A DNA stretch of 64,000 nucleotides from Lachnospiraceae bacterium (lineage in GTDB: Bacteria; Bacillota; Clostridia; Lachnospirales; Lachnospiraceae), in the NCBI GenBank assembly GCA_015057025.1, contig SVFD01000002.1:248001-312000 (forward strand), written 5' to 3'. Numbering within the stretch: the stretch's first letter is position 1; each line of letters opens with the position of its first letter. Position numbers and translations under genes: made by a program. The notes under the pieces were generated by a model. It saw nothing but the letters and a program-made list of their open reading frames with translations, did no database searches and was not told where the DNA came from. This document shows, piece by piece, positions 53,888-63,482 of the stretch.

Positions 53888-54871
53888 TTATTCCTCCTCT
53901 CTTATTACTGAAGTAACCTTTAAAGCATACTTTTCGTTGCTCTCTCCGGCTACCGCGGTAAATTTTTTGATATTTCCAACGTAAACCTCCAATGCACTGT
54001 CTACGTTTGTATCCAATCGTATAATATCGCCCACCTGCAAACCGGCAAAGTCATTAACGGTTACAGAACTGCGACCTAAAAGTGCCTTTACGGGAACATC
54101 TACACGTTTTAGCATGCTCTGCAAATATTCGTCGTAGGTTTCATCCGAATCTCTGGTCATGGTCGAGAACCAGAATTTTGTATTTAAGTTATCTATGATG
54201 TCTTCCAGTGTAATGTAAGGAAGAGACACATTCATAAATCCTTCTACATCACCGATTTTAATATTAAGAGTAACAATAGCAATCATTTCATTTGGTGCTA
54301 TAATCTGTGCAAACTGCGGATTTGTCTCAATCCTCTCCAGCATCGGATTGACTTCTACTACGTTCTTCCACGGTTCACGCAATAACTGCATACAAATTAC
54401 CATGATTTTGTCAAGAATAGATAACTCAATTTCCGAAAAATCTCTGGTTTTCTCCAATGCCGTACCTTTACCGCCTAACATACGGTCTACGATGGCATAA
54501 CCAAGATTCTCCGTCATTTCAATAATGATATCACCGGGTAATGGTCTGAAATTAATAACAGCCAAAATAACCGGATTAGAAAGTGCATTGGAAAACTCAG
54601 AAAAAGTAACAGTTTCCGAACTTGCCACATTTACCTGCACGTTCTTTCTTAAATAAACCGGAAGATTTGTAGATAATAATCTTCCATAATGTTCAAAAAT
54701 AAGTTCCAGTGTTCGAAGATGTTCCTTGGAGAACTTTGCGGGACGCTTAAAGTCATAATTCTTGACTTGTATCTCCGCCGACTGATCTTTAATCTCATCA
54801 ACATCGATTTCGCCACTGTTCAATGCTTTTAGTAGGTTGTCTATTTCGCTTTGCGAGAGTACATCAGCCAC
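53888..54871 (-). CDS. fliM: Flagellar motor switch protein FliM
   Basis: 327 residues, from a GTG at 54871 with AGGAGG eight bases upstream. The N-terminal CheY-binding helix is LSQSEIDNLLKAL; the middle domain (FSEFSNALSNPVILAVINFR) and a C-terminal FliN-like domain (VPVKALLGRSSVTVNDFAGLQVGD) follow. It forms the C ring with FliY and FliG. Confidence 0.96.
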   Translation of the reverse strand: MADVLSQSEIDNLLKALNSGEIDVDEIKDQSAEIQVKNYDFKRPAKFSKEHLRTLELIFEHYGRLLSTNLPVYLRKNVQVNVASSETVTFSEFSNALSNPVILAVINFRPLPGDIIIEMTENLGYAIVDRMLGGKGTALEKTRDFSEIELSILDKIMVICMQLLREPWKNVVEVNPMLERIETNPQFAQIIAPNEMIAIVTLNIKIGDVEGFMNVSLPYITLEDIIDNLNTKFWFSTMTRDSDETYDEYLQSMLKRVDVPVKALLGRSSVTVNDFAGLQVGDIIRLDTNVDSALEVYVGNIKKFTAVAGESNEKYALKVTSVIREEE

Positions 54872-54925
54872 AAGTCCACCTCCTGTCTTTCTTGGTTTTA
54901 CCGTCTTACCGGACTGTTTTTGGAC

Positions 54926-55444
54926 TTACTGGAACATGATATCACTAAAAGAAACATCAAAAACGAAATCCGAACCACCGTACTTAGCCTGAACACGCTC
55001 CAATATTTCCCCACGAATCTCATCCTGATTTGCTCTTGCTTCGTCCATTGTGTATTCCTGGAATACTTCACTTACAATACTCTTTAAAATAAGCTCATTA
55101 TCCCCAATGGTTACACCATATTTCTTATAATCTTTATGTTTCGAATCCATAGAAAAGAATACTGTAACCGAGCAAAAATGGCGTTCCCCATCCGTTCCCG
55201 GCTGTAATTCAACCATCATTTCTTCTGAAATGGAATATGTCACAATATTTTCAATCGGTACATCATTTTCTTTGGCTTCACTTTCTGTTCCACCCAACTC
55301 AATATCTAAAACCTGGGCAACATCTGTAACAATTGCCGCCGTTTTTTGATTCGTACTTACCACACTAAACATGGTAATCGCACTGAGTACAACATTAATC
55401 AGTGTACAACCCAATATCAAAATGGATATAAAATTTTTTTTCAT
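54926..55444 (-). CDS. fliL: Flagellar basal body-associated protein FliL
   Basis: 172 residues: a membrane helix at about residues 5-25 and a periplasmic/extracellular stomatin-like domain (IVTYSISEEMMVELQPG, CSVTVFFSMD, ILKSIVSEVFQEYTMDEAR). It stabilises stators at the motor. It sits between motB and fliM. Confidence 0.9.
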   Translation of the reverse strand: MKKNFISILILGCTLINVVLSAITMFSVVSTNQKTAAIVTDVAQVLDIELGGTESEAKENDVPIENIVTYSISEEMMVELQPGTDGERHFCSVTVFFSMDSKHKDYKKYGVTIGDNELILKSIVSEVFQEYTMDEARANQDEIRGEILERVQAKYGGSDFVFDVSFSDIMFQ

Positions 55445-55464
55445 GATATCCCTCCGGTTCCGTG

Positions 55465-56265
55465 TTACTGGGAACTCAATGTGTTATATATCTTAATTTC
55501 TACCCTTCGATTCAAAGCTCTTCCCTCCGGTGTAGAATTATCCGCAATCGGAACATATTCTCCTCTTCCGGAATATTTTACATGTGCAGGATCTATTGTG
55601 GTATTCTCCATCAAATAATGAAATACCGAAATTGCTCTCGCACTACTTAATTCCTCATTATTGGAGTACTTAAAACCATTCATGGGTACATTATCCGTAT
55701 GACCCTCGATTTCAATCGTTCCTTCTGCATAACGTTCCAATATAACTGCAATCTGTGCCATGACTGCCATAGACTCTTCCTTCAATTGTGCATCGCCCGA
55801 ATCAAACAATAACGATCCGTTCAATGTCAACTGAACATACTGTGAATTAAAAGTCACTCCTATTTCATCATCCAAACCACTTTCTGACAAAGCCTCTTCC
55901 ACTTTTTCAGCAAGTTCTTCGGATTCTGCCAGTTTCTGTGCTTCCAGTTCATCTAAAGCATCCGTAATGGTTTCATCTGATTCATTAGGTCGTCCCACAC
56001 TATGCAGATAATCATCCAGTTCATTTAACTGACTGACACCATTACTTATAAGCATCCCATCTCCTACTGCCTGACCACCGTTGGAAAAAATACTAAAAGT
56101 ATCCGAAAACGACGCTGCAACCAATTCAAACTTTTGCGCATCAACAGTAGACATGGAAAACAAAAGCACAAAGAAGCACAACAACAGGTTCATAAGATCA
56201 CTAAACGTCGCCATCCAAGCAGGAGACCCCGGTGAAGCCTCTTCAGCTTTACGCTGTTTTGCCAT
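55465..56265 (-). CDS. motB: Flagellar stator protein MotB
   Basis: 266 residues: one membrane helix with the critical aspartate region WMATFSDLMNLLLCFFVLLF, a plug and linker, and a C-terminal OmpA/peptidoglycan-binding domain (IEIEGHTDNVPMNG, SSARAISVFHYL, PEGRALNRRVEIKIY). The ATG at 56265 follows GGAGG by eight bases; the GTG at 56274 falls inside motA. Confidence 0.95.
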   Translation of the reverse strand: MAKQRKAEEASPGSPAWMATFSDLMNLLLCFFVLLFSMSTVDAQKFELVAASFSDTFSIFSNGGQAVGDGMLISNGVSQLNELDDYLHSVGRPNESDETITDALDELEAQKLAESEELAEKVEEALSESGLDDEIGVTFNSQYVQLTLNGSLLFDSGDAQLKEESMAVMAQIAVILERYAEGTIEIEGHTDNVPMNGFKYSNNEELSSARAISVFHYLMENTTIDPAHVKYSGRGEYVPIADNSTPEGRALNRRVEIKIYNTLSSQ

Positions 56266-56266
56266 C

Positions 56267-57058
56267 TTATTCACCTCCCTCTTCTTCTCCCGTATTCATA
56301 CGTTCTGCAGGAGCAAGGAAAGATTTTAACTTTTCTTCTATTACTCTGGGATTCTCGCCGGCCTGAATGGAAAGCAATCCCTCAATCATAATTTCTTTTA
56401 ACATAATTTCCTGTGCGTTATATGCCTTTAACTTATTGGCAACAGGAGTACATATCCAGTTTGCAAGAATAGAACCGTATAATGTTGTAATCAAAGCTAC
56501 CGACATTGCCGGTCCGATTGCTGATGCATCTGACATATTCTGTAACATAAGAATAAGACCTATCAAGGTACCAATCATACCCCAAGCAGGTCCCGCCGAA
56601 CCCAAATCCTGCCAAAAACTAATTTTCTTTTTATGGCGTTCTTCTGTACTAACCAATTCCGTTTCCATAATTGCACGTACAAGTTCAGGATCTGTTCCGT
56701 CAACAATAAGTAAAATGCCTTTTTTTAAAAAATCATCATCTAATTCGCTTGCCACTTCTTCCAAAGATAGAAGACCTTCTTTACGAGCGACATTAGACAA
56801 ATCAATAATCTTTGTAATCATTTCCGGGATATTCTGTGCAGGGGTCTTAAAAATTAAAAGAAAACTTTTCAGTCCTGCTATGTAATCCTTCATGGAATAA
56901 GCAGCCATGGTAGTAAAAAACGCACCACCAAAGGTAATCAGGACAGATTTGAAATCCCAAAAATATTTAATTCCGGCAACACCATCGTCTCCTGTCAAGA
57001 TACCCAACAGCATCATGGCAAAGGCGACAACGAGTCCAATAATCGAAGCCAAATCCAC
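56267..57058 (-). CDS. motA: Flagellar stator protein MotA
   Basis: 263 residues with four membrane helices and the MotA signatures GILTGDDGVAGIKYFWDFKS-like N loop, a cytoplasmic loop with the charged residues RKEGLLSLEE and SAGPAWGMIGTLIGLILMLQNM. The start is GTG at 57058. It conducts ions with MotB and turns the rotor. Confidence 0.95.
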   Translation of the reverse strand: MDLASIIGLVVAFAMMLLGILTGDDGVAGIKYFWDFKSVLITFGGAFFTTMAAYSMKDYIAGLKSFLLIFKTPAQNIPEMITKIIDLSNVARKEGLLSLEEVASELDDDFLKKGILLIVDGTDPELVRAIMETELVSTEERHKKKISFWQDLGSAGPAWGMIGTLIGLILMLQNMSDASAIGPAMSVALITTLYGSILANWICTPVANKLKAYNAQEIMLKEIMIEGLLSIQAGENPRVIEEKLKSFLAPAERMNTGEEEGGE

Positions 57059-57081
57059 TGCTACTCACCACTCATTTCGCA

Positions 57082-57267
57082 TCAATTTGCAAAAATATCC
57101 TTTCTATACGATTTTACTAAATTTTTCACGTCTTGTCTACTTTCTTTTACAATTATTTTCTTTCCGGTAACTAAAGAAATGACAGTGTCGGGAGTTTCCT
57201 CCACAACCTCGATTAATTGGTCATTTACAAGGATTTTTGTGCCGTTTAATCTGGTTAATTCAATCAT
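57082..57267 (-). CDS. flbD: Flagellar FlbD-like protein
   Basis: 61 residues beginning MIELTRLNGTKILVNDQLIE, with TPDTVISLVTGKKIIVKES, the small FlbD family commonly located before motA in Firmicutes. It is not the two-domain Caulobacter FlbD. Role unknown. GGGGGAG precedes the ATG. Confidence 0.92.
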   Translation of the reverse strand: MIELTRLNGTKILVNDQLIEVVEETPDTVISLVTGKKIIVKESRQDVKNLVKSYRKDIFAN

Positions 57268-57363
57268 AATTCTCCCCCATTTCCATTTATTACCTGAAAA
57301 TATTATCTAAAACACGAAAAAGCCTACAAATTATTATTTATAGGACTATGCACCACTATATAT

Positions 57364-57392
57364 AGTATATCATACATTCTTGTAATAAACAA
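57364..57392 (-). promoter_or_regulatory. Promoter for flbD-motA-motB onward
   Basis: On the minus strand, TTGTTT (57387-57392), a 17-base spacer and TATACT (57364-57369) with TG two bases upstream (extended -10). The -35 element is part of the T tract of the preceding terminator. Confidence 0.5.
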
Positions 57393-57421
57393 CCAGAGGA
57401 CTATGAAAAATAGTCCTCTGG
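57387..57421 (-). terminator. Terminator after flgE
   Basis: CCAGAGGACTA (57393-57403) pairs perfectly with TAGTCCTCTGG (57411-57421), an 11-bp stem with a 7-base loop. On the minus strand it is followed by TTGTTTATT, a moderate T tract. It would reduce read-through from the fliI-fliK-flgE part into flbD. Confidence 0.65.
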
Positions 57422-57434
57422 ATATAAATTTTAA

Positions 57435-59402
57435 TTATCTCTTAAGATTTACAAGTTCTTCCAATAAAGTATCAGAAACTGTAATAATACGGCTGTTCGC
57501 CTGGAAACCACGCTGGGTTGTAATCATCTCGGTAAATTCAGCCGAAAGGTCAACGTTACTCATTTCCAAAACACCGGTTGACATGTATCCGCCGCCTGCA
57601 GTTACATCCACACCAATACCATCAAATTCACCTGAGTTCAAAGTTGCACTGTAAAGGTTATCTCCTTCCTTCTGCAAACCGGAAGCATTAGAGAAAGACG
57701 CTACTGCAATCTGTCCAAGAAGTCTTGTCTGACCGTTATCATAAGATGCATAAATCATACCATTATTCTGGATAGATACGCCTGACAATTCACCAAGCTT
57801 ACGTCCGGAACCAAGCCCCTGCTTATCACCGGAAACCATACCGATGGTAGAGGTCTTATTATTGTTGAACATAGATGATGCAGTCCAATCAATGGTTACA
57901 TCGCTAAAATGTGTCAAATCAACAGGATTACCAAGAACATCCACTGTATTCGCCGCAAAATCAAGCACTGCAGTATCGGCACCGTTAATAGATTTAAATT
58001 CACCTGTTGCAGTATCATAAATCAAGGTGTTTCCTGAAAGAATGGTTGTTGAAGTAATCTGCGCCTGGCCATCAGGAGCTACCATAAATTCATAAGTAGT
58101 ATTTTCCTTAGATGTATCGACACCATATGCTTCTTCAATCGTAATTTCTTTGGTAAAATTAGTACCGTCATATGTGGTATTTCCTTCTACAGTAAATTCC
58201 TGTTCAAACGTAAATGAAACATTACCATCAGCATCCAATGTTGCATCAAAGTTCTGAAGCCCGGTTTTATTAAGCACCGTTGCCCAATCAGCATCCGTAT
58301 CAGAAGTTAATCTATATTCGGTTCCGGCCTCATCTTTGTAATAATAATAATTTCCGTTTGTTGCATCTGTTACATAAATCAAATCAAACGCTTCTTCCAA
58401 ATCATCTTTAGAAAGTGTTCCTGCACCATTCATCATTATCTTATCACCAGCTGCATAATCACCGGTTGCAACTGAATCATCCACTGTATATGTAATTCCA
58501 CTTACCCTGTTTGCATCATAATCCGAGAAAGTTTCTGAATAACCGGATTTCTTGAAATATTTATTATTTACTGCATCATATGTTACTTCATCCAACAATG
58601 TAGCTAATGTAGTTTCTTCCAACACCTTTTCCTGACCAAAGGTAGCAATGTCTTTGATACTTCCTACATTATAGCGGTCCTTTAATGATTCATTTGTTGT
58701 TCCATCAAGGATATCCGTTAATTCAACAGTATACTGTCCTTCTTCTTCCAGATTCTTAATCGCAAATTTTGCTGTATAAGAATATCCTAATCCATCATAG
58801 ATGCTTACGCTGATTACTTTACCGTCTGCCGAAGCTGCATTGGTATCATTTTTATCAAGAATACCTGAAACATAAGCCTTAGTCGTTGCTTCAGGGGGAT
58901 ATGTTAAGTTATCAGCACTCATAATTCTTAAAGGTTCAACAATATCCTGCTTAATTGTCTGAGTTACAGGGTCAACGCCCCAACCCATAACATTATAACC
59001 ATTTGCTGTCATAGCAAGGTTACCTGCTGCATCCACATAGAAAGAACCATCTCTTGTAAAATAGTTATTCATACCATCATTCACAATGAAGAAAGAGTCA
59101 CCGGTAATTCTGATATCAAAAGGATTACCTGTCGTCTGTGTTGCACCCGCAGTTGTGATTGCGGTAGAAATCGCACCGCTTGTTACACCAAGACCAATCT
59201 GTTTTGCGTTAACACCGGCTGTACCTGTTGTTTCGTTCGGTCCTGAAGCAGCCTGTGTTGTCTGATACATTAATTCGCTGAATGTAATAGACTGAGATTT
59301 GTATGCAGTTGTATTTACGTTTGCAATGTTGTTACCAATAACGTCCATCTTAATCTGGTGGGTCTTTAAACCTGCTACACCAGAATATAATGCTCTCATC
59401 AT
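57435..59402 (-). CDS. flgE: Flagellar hook protein FlgE
   Basis: 655 residues, longer than enteric FlgE because of an extended variable D1/D2 middle. The N terminus MMRALYSGVAGLKTHQIKMD and NIANVNTTAYKSQ, and the C terminus with DLSAEFTEMITTQRGFQANS, are the coiled-coil ends of rod/hook proteins. Asn/Asp/Thr-rich middle domains carry several repeats of DAVNNKYF and TYTVDD type. Likely the hook subunit, since flgD precedes it. Confidence 0.94.
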   Translation of the reverse strand: MMRALYSGVAGLKTHQIKMDVIGNNIANVNTTAYKSQSITFSELMYQTTQAASGPNETTGTAGVNAKQIGLGVTSGAISTAITTAGATQTTGNPFDIRITGDSFFIVNDGMNNYFTRDGSFYVDAAGNLAMTANGYNVMGWGVDPVTQTIKQDIVEPLRIMSADNLTYPPEATTKAYVSGILDKNDTNAASADGKVISVSIYDGLGYSYTAKFAIKNLEEEGQYTVELTDILDGTTNESLKDRYNVGSIKDIATFGQEKVLEETTLATLLDEVTYDAVNNKYFKKSGYSETFSDYDANRVSGITYTVDDSVATGDYAAGDKIMMNGAGTLSKDDLEEAFDLIYVTDATNGNYYYYKDEAGTEYRLTSDTDADWATVLNKTGLQNFDATLDADGNVSFTFEQEFTVEGNTTYDGTNFTKEITIEEAYGVDTSKENTTYEFMVAPDGQAQITSTTILSGNTLIYDTATGEFKSINGADTAVLDFAANTVDVLGNPVDLTHFSDVTIDWTASSMFNNNKTSTIGMVSGDKQGLGSGRKLGELSGVSIQNNGMIYASYDNGQTRLLGQIAVASFSNASGLQKEGDNLYSATLNSGEFDGIGVDVTAGGGYMSTGVLEMSNVDLSAEFTEMITTQRGFQANSRIITVSDTLLEELVNLKR

Positions 59403-59483
59403 AATATTTGACCTCCCAATCGTTATTTTGACGTTTTCGTTTCTTCTGTCAGTCAGAAACGTTAGCCTCCTTGTAAGGTCCGG

Positions 59484-59885
59484 CTATGCAATTACTGCCC
59501 CGTCAATATTTGTAAAAATGTTTCCTCTGGCTTCTGTCTGATCTAATGCCGTAACAACCGTTTTATTCGGTACATTTACGATAAAAGCTAATTCATCTAC
59601 AATCACCAGAGAGTCTTTGATGCCTTTCTGACCTGCATTTCTGGCACCTTCCTGTAATCGTTCCATCTGTGCTTCGGATAATTCAATATTTCTGTCAATC
59701 AATCTTCCTGCCGCATGTTTGGAAAATTTCAGTTCCGTGACCTGTTGTTCTGCTTCCGTTGTCCGGCTCAGAACTTCTTGGAATGATAATCCCGTTCCGA
59801 TTTGTTGTCTCGGAATTGTTTTATTTACGGGAAGTTGTCCGTTTACCTGTAGGTTTGAAAGGAATTGACTGTTTTCAATCTTCAT
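59484..59885 (-). CDS. TIGR02530-type flagellar operon protein
   Basis: 133 residues. The segment FSKHAAGRLIDRNIELSEAQ and the C-terminal LVIVDELAFIVNVPNKTVVTAL match the flagellar operon protein family placed between flgD and flgE in Firmicutes. Function not established. It has no membrane segment or signal peptide. Confidence 0.85.
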   Translation of the reverse strand: MKIENSQFLSNLQVNGQLPVNKTIPRQQIGTGLSFQEVLSRTTEAEQQVTELKFSKHAAGRLIDRNIELSEAQMERLQEGARNAGQKGIKDSLVIVDELAFIVNVPNKTVVTALDQTEARGNIFTNIDGAVIA

Positions 59886-59903
59886 CCTTATCCCTCCTTG
59901 GAA

Positions 59904-60641
59904 TTATTCGGTTACGGTTCCCTCCGCATTTTCAGCACCTTCTTCTGCATCACCTTTATTCTCATTCTTAGCCGCTTCGTTCTTTGCAGCCTCTTCTGCT
60001 GCAGCCAGAAGTTCATTTAATTTACTTACGTACTCGCTAATTAATTTTTCTTTTTCTTCACCAAGCATTTCTACCTGATAATCTGTCATCGTAGCGTATG
60101 TATTATAAATGTTAAGAATGGAAGTTGCATCATTTAAGGTTACCTGTTCAATCTTCGGAAGTTTCTCAAGTTCTTTGTTAATGGTTGAAATTGCTTCAAC
60201 GCCTGCCTGGTATTCATCATCCACAATCTGTACAACATCGTCTACGGAATAAAGTGTACCATCGATGCTGACATATGCTTTGTTGCCCTGGTAACTTACA
60301 GATTCTACCTGACCCTGTATGGTAGTTGTCTTTCCGGAATCGGAAGTACTTTCTACGATTACTTCTTTACCAACCATTTCAGATGCTCTGGAAAGTGTCA
60401 TATTTGCACTCATATTCTGCATCTGTTCCAACTCTGAGAAGGTTGCGTACTGTGAAATATACTCAGTATTTGATGTAGGCTCTAAAGGATCCTGATATTT
60501 CATCTGCGCTACCAGTAACTGTAAAAACGCTTCTTTATCCATTGAGTTTGCGGATGCTGAAGAAGTTTTTGTTTCTTTTTTCGCAATTTGAGATGTATTT
60601 GTTACTAATTCTCCATCTACAAAAGGTGCTGCTAAACTCAT
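59904..60641 (-). CDS. flgD: Flagellar hook cap protein FlgD
   Basis: 245 residues. The N-terminal motif DKEAFLQLLVAQMKYQDPLEP and SNTEYISQYATFSELEQM is diagnostic. A middle beta region (VGKEVIV, IQGQVESVSYQGNKAYVSIDG) follows. The last 75 residues are an alanine/glutamate-rich coil longer than usual. FlgD caps the growing hook. Confidence 0.94.
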   Translation of the reverse strand: MSLAAPFVDGELVTNTSQIAKKETKTSSASANSMDKEAFLQLLVAQMKYQDPLEPTSNTEYISQYATFSELEQMQNMSANMTLSRASEMVGKEVIVESTSDSGKTTTIQGQVESVSYQGNKAYVSIDGTLYSVDDVVQIVDDEYQAGVEAISTINKELEKLPKIEQVTLNDATSILNIYNTYATMTDYQVEMLGEEKEKLISEYVSKLNELLAAAEEAAKNEAAKNENKGDAEEGAENAEGTVTE

Positions 60642-60653
60642 ATGTCGTTCCTC

Positions 60654-62018
60654 CTATGCCTTAAAATCTACTGTATTTCCGTCTGCTTCCATCATTTCTG
60701 CTACGAGTTGCTCTTCTTCTGTCAACTCTTCTTCTGTCCAATCTCCGTTTAAATTAATACTTCGGGTTGAACTTTTTCTTGCCTCAGCCTGTGCCTGATT
60801 GTTTTCTTCATTACTCTGCTGCATATTCTGGTTAAAAGCGTGACTCTCAACGGTTACTTCTACTGCATCAACTTTAATGCCCTGTTCCGCGAAGTTTTCT
60901 TTTAACTGAATCATCTGCATTTCCAAAGCTGCCTTTACTGCTTCATTCTGTACTACGAACTGCGCTGTAACATTGCCTTGTTTAGAACTCAAATGAATGC
61001 TTACTGTGCCAAGGTTTTCGGGATTCAACTGCATTTCAACCTCGGCAATACCGGGTCTGATATTTGTCTTAATGAATTCCCCGATTTGATCGTAAATCTC
61101 TTGTGTACTAAGATTTCCGCCTGTAATATTCTGACTAAAATCTGTCGTTGTCTGATTTACTGTCTGTGTGTTATTCAACTGGAAATTACTTTCTGCCGCT
61201 ACCTGCTGGTTATGATTTGTGTTCTGCTCGTTTCCTTTGTTTCCTGCTTCACTTTCTTTTCCGTTCGGTGTGGTTGCATCTTTTACCGAATTCACGTCTT
61301 TAGTGCTTGTTTCTGCATCTGCTTCGCTATCTGCCGGCTGTTTGCCTTCAATTGTATCAGCATTTTCAGCTTCATCGGTCTCACCTGTAATATTCTGCAT
61401 ATCTGTTTCATCTGCAGATACTCCCTGTGATACTACTTTCACCTTCGAAAACTGTTCTAATACCTCTTTCATTTCAACATCCGTTAACTGATTTTCATTT
61501 TGTACCTGTTCCAAAAGTTCTCCGGCTACTGCATTCAAATCCTGCAAGGTCTGATATGCGTCTGCATTGGTAAGCAGTTCAATTGATGTAGAAATCTGTT
61601 CAACCTCCATCACCAAAGCTGTCATGCCTTCCTGTGTGAATAAAGATGCATCCGTAAGTCCTAAAGTTTCCATTACCGCTTCCAACTCTTCCACCGTAAT
61701 GTCAAGTTTTTCAGCAATTTCTTCCTTCAACTCTTCTGCCGCCGCTTCCAGTTCTTTTTCTACAACTTCCATATCCTTTGGTTCATTGGAAACTTCTTCT
61801 GTCCTTTGTTCTCTAAGCTTATCTGCTGTTTTAGATACGCTCATGTTTTTTTCTGTAACAGAAGTTTTAACCGTTTCCTGTGGTCCCGCACCTTCGGATT
61901 TACCTGCCGCTGTCTGAAAAATACCTGCGAATTCGCCGGTCTGTGTTTCGGTGTTGCCTGCGTTGCCACTAATATTGGCAATCATTTCTCCCAGTTGTGT
62001 TACTGTTGCACTGGTCAT
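60654..62018 (-). CDS. fliK: Flagellar hook-length control protein FliK
   Basis: 454 residues. The N-terminal two-thirds is a low-complexity, Glu/Gln/Asn/Thr-rich ruler region. The C-terminal Flg_hook domain (IRPGIAEVEMQLNPENLGTV, HLSSKQGNVTAQFVVQNEAVKAALE, GIKVDAVEVTV) lies at about 310-410. A further FliK-like protein is encoded at 18791. Confidence 0.92.
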   Translation of the reverse strand: MTSATVTQLGEMIANISGNAGNTETQTGEFAGIFQTAAGKSEGAGPQETVKTSVTEKNMSVSKTADKLREQRTEEVSNEPKDMEVVEKELEAAAEELKEEIAEKLDITVEELEAVMETLGLTDASLFTQEGMTALVMEVEQISTSIELLTNADAYQTLQDLNAVAGELLEQVQNENQLTDVEMKEVLEQFSKVKVVSQGVSADETDMQNITGETDEAENADTIEGKQPADSEADAETSTKDVNSVKDATTPNGKESEAGNKGNEQNTNHNQQVAAESNFQLNNTQTVNQTTTDFSQNITGGNLSTQEIYDQIGEFIKTNIRPGIAEVEMQLNPENLGTVSIHLSSKQGNVTAQFVVQNEAVKAALEMQMIQLKENFAEQGIKVDAVEVTVESHAFNQNMQQSNEENNQAQAEARKSSTRSINLNGDWTEEELTEEEQLVAEMMEADGNTVDFKA

Positions 62019-62105
62019 CCAAACTCCTCCTTCCTTATGAATTTTTCAAGGTTCTTCACATATATACAGACATTTTTATCAATGTCTCATGTGCAATCAT
62101 ATAAT

Positions 62106-62132
62106 ATATCGGTTAAAAAGCTTTTTTTCTTA
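62106..62132 (-). promoter_or_regulatory. Possible SigD promoter before fliK
   Basis: On the minus strand, TAAG (62129-62132) and ACCGATAT (62106-62113) are separated by 15 bases. SigD prefers TAAA-N15-GCCGATAT, so two bases differ. The -35 overlaps the stop codon of the MotE-like gene. It would give an extra late input for fliK, flgD and flgE. Confidence 0.3.
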
Positions 62133-62999
62133 ACTCTCAGGCTCCATAATTTTTGTAATTCTTGCCGCCACTTCCGGATCCATTACACCAAGAATTTTAC
62201 CTCGGTCATCCGGTTGCATTGCTCCAAGAATTTTAGCCGCCAAATCCAGGTCATCTGTCATTGCTTCAAAAATACCGGCTGCCTCTTTCGGTTTCATCTC
62301 AGAATAAGCTTGAGCATATTCTTCAATTTCCGCATCATAATTTTCCTGTGTTACCACTTGCTGATAAATCAATTCCGCAGTTTCCGGATCCATGCTCTCA
62401 TAATATTCCATAAAAGCTTCTACGCCCGGCCCCTTTTCACTGTACACAACTTCCTCGTAAAACTCAGTCTTAATACGCTGAAATTCCACTTGATTATCCT
62501 CGAAAGTCTGAAGTCTCTCCACTTCAGCTGTCAAAGCAGCAATCTGCTCTTCCTGTGCTTCAATGGTGCTTAACTGTTCATCAATCTGACCTTCATAATA
62601 CTGAATCTGATCCACCGCTTCCGATAAACTTCCGTAACCATAATAGCTTTCTGTATCATCCGTCTCCGTGATACTGTCTGCCGGCAAAATTTTATTCAAT
62701 ACCGGAATATCTTTAATTACAGGCGCCACTATATTAGTTCCGATACCGCACACATCTAATTTAATCAAAAGAACCGTAATCCCCAACCAGATAACAACCA
62801 ATAAAAGCGTAACAAAAAAAACACCGACATTGCTGCCCGCAGAGTCAGAATCCAATTCTGCCTCTTGTGCTGCCAGTTCCTTCGCGCGCCTTTTCGCTTC
62901 TTTTTTTTGTTGTTTTTTCTCAGCCTCCAGCTTTTTACGCTCAGCTTTGATTCTGTCGCGTTCTATTTTATCTTGTCTTTCATCATCACGAACTGCCAT
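62130..62999 (-). CDS. MotE-like / MgtE-N-domain flagellar operon protein
   Basis: 289 residues: a basic, charged N-terminal coil (DERQDKIERDRIKAERKK, EAEKKQQKKEAKRR), one membrane helix (about 68-90), a coiled coil (about 130-170) and a C-terminal MgtE-N-like repeat (YYESMDPETAELIYQQ, YSEMKPKEAAGIFEAMTDD, AAKILGAMQPDDRGKILGVM, DPEVAARITKIM). It resembles MotE/YlxF-type proteins that sit beside fliJ and act at the periplasmic side of the motor. The ATG at 62999 has AAAGGAAG upstream. Confidence 0.82.
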   Translation of the reverse strand: MAVRDDERQDKIERDRIKAERKKLEAEKKQQKKEAKRRAKELAAQEAELDSDSAGSNVGVFFVTLLLVVIWLGITVLLIKLDVCGIGTNIVAPVIKDIPVLNKILPADSITETDDTESYYGYGSLSEAVDQIQYYEGQIDEQLSTIEAQEEQIAALTAEVERLQTFEDNQVEFQRIKTEFYEEVVYSEKGPGVEAFMEYYESMDPETAELIYQQVVTQENYDAEIEEYAQAYSEMKPKEAAGIFEAMTDDLDLAAKILGAMQPDDRGKILGVMDPEVAARITKIMEPES

Positions 63000-63012
63000 A
63001 AGACACTTCCTT

Positions 63013-63459
63013 TCATTGAGCATTTCTTGCCGAGCGATAACTGTTTAGTTGGTCAATCTCTTTGCTCTCCGCTCTGTTTTCTTCTAACATAAACTCTTCA
63101 AAAGCATGCTCTTTTAATTTTTCATAGGTTCTGGTTTGAGCTCTTGCCTCCATCATACGTCTGGTTGCAGCATCCACTGCTTTTTGTGCTACATTCACCG
63201 CCAGTCTCTGTTCTTTTTCCAGTTCTTTTGTATACTCTATCGCATTTTTATTATCCAAAATTTCCTGCACATTAATTGCTTCATTGCGCAATTTAATACC
63301 ATAAGCTATATAATCATCCTTACGCTTTATGATTTGCTCCAAAAGTTCCTGTTCTTCCGTTAGCTTTTGCTGCGCCTGAGCAAATTCAATTTTGGCCTGG
63401 TCCTCAAGCTTTGCTTTCATATCCAATATACTCTGCATACGAAATCGAAAAACTGACAT
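63013..63459 (-). CDS. fliJ: Flagellar export chaperone FliJ
   Basis: 148 residues forming an almost continuous coiled coil (FRMQSILDMKAKLEDQAKIE, AQQKLTEEQELLEQIIKRKD, QKAVDAATRRMMEARAQ). FliJ connects the ATPase FliI to the gate FlhA. It lies 23 bases after fliI. Confidence 0.92.
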   Translation of the reverse strand: MSVFRFRMQSILDMKAKLEDQAKIEFAQAQQKLTEEQELLEQIIKRKDDYIAYGIKLRNEAINVQEILDNKNAIEYTKELEKEQRLAVNVAQKAVDAATRRMMEARAQTRTYEKLKEHAFEEFMLEENRAESKEIDQLNSYRSARNAQ

Positions 63460-63482
63460 TTTAAACCTCTTTTATAAAATAC

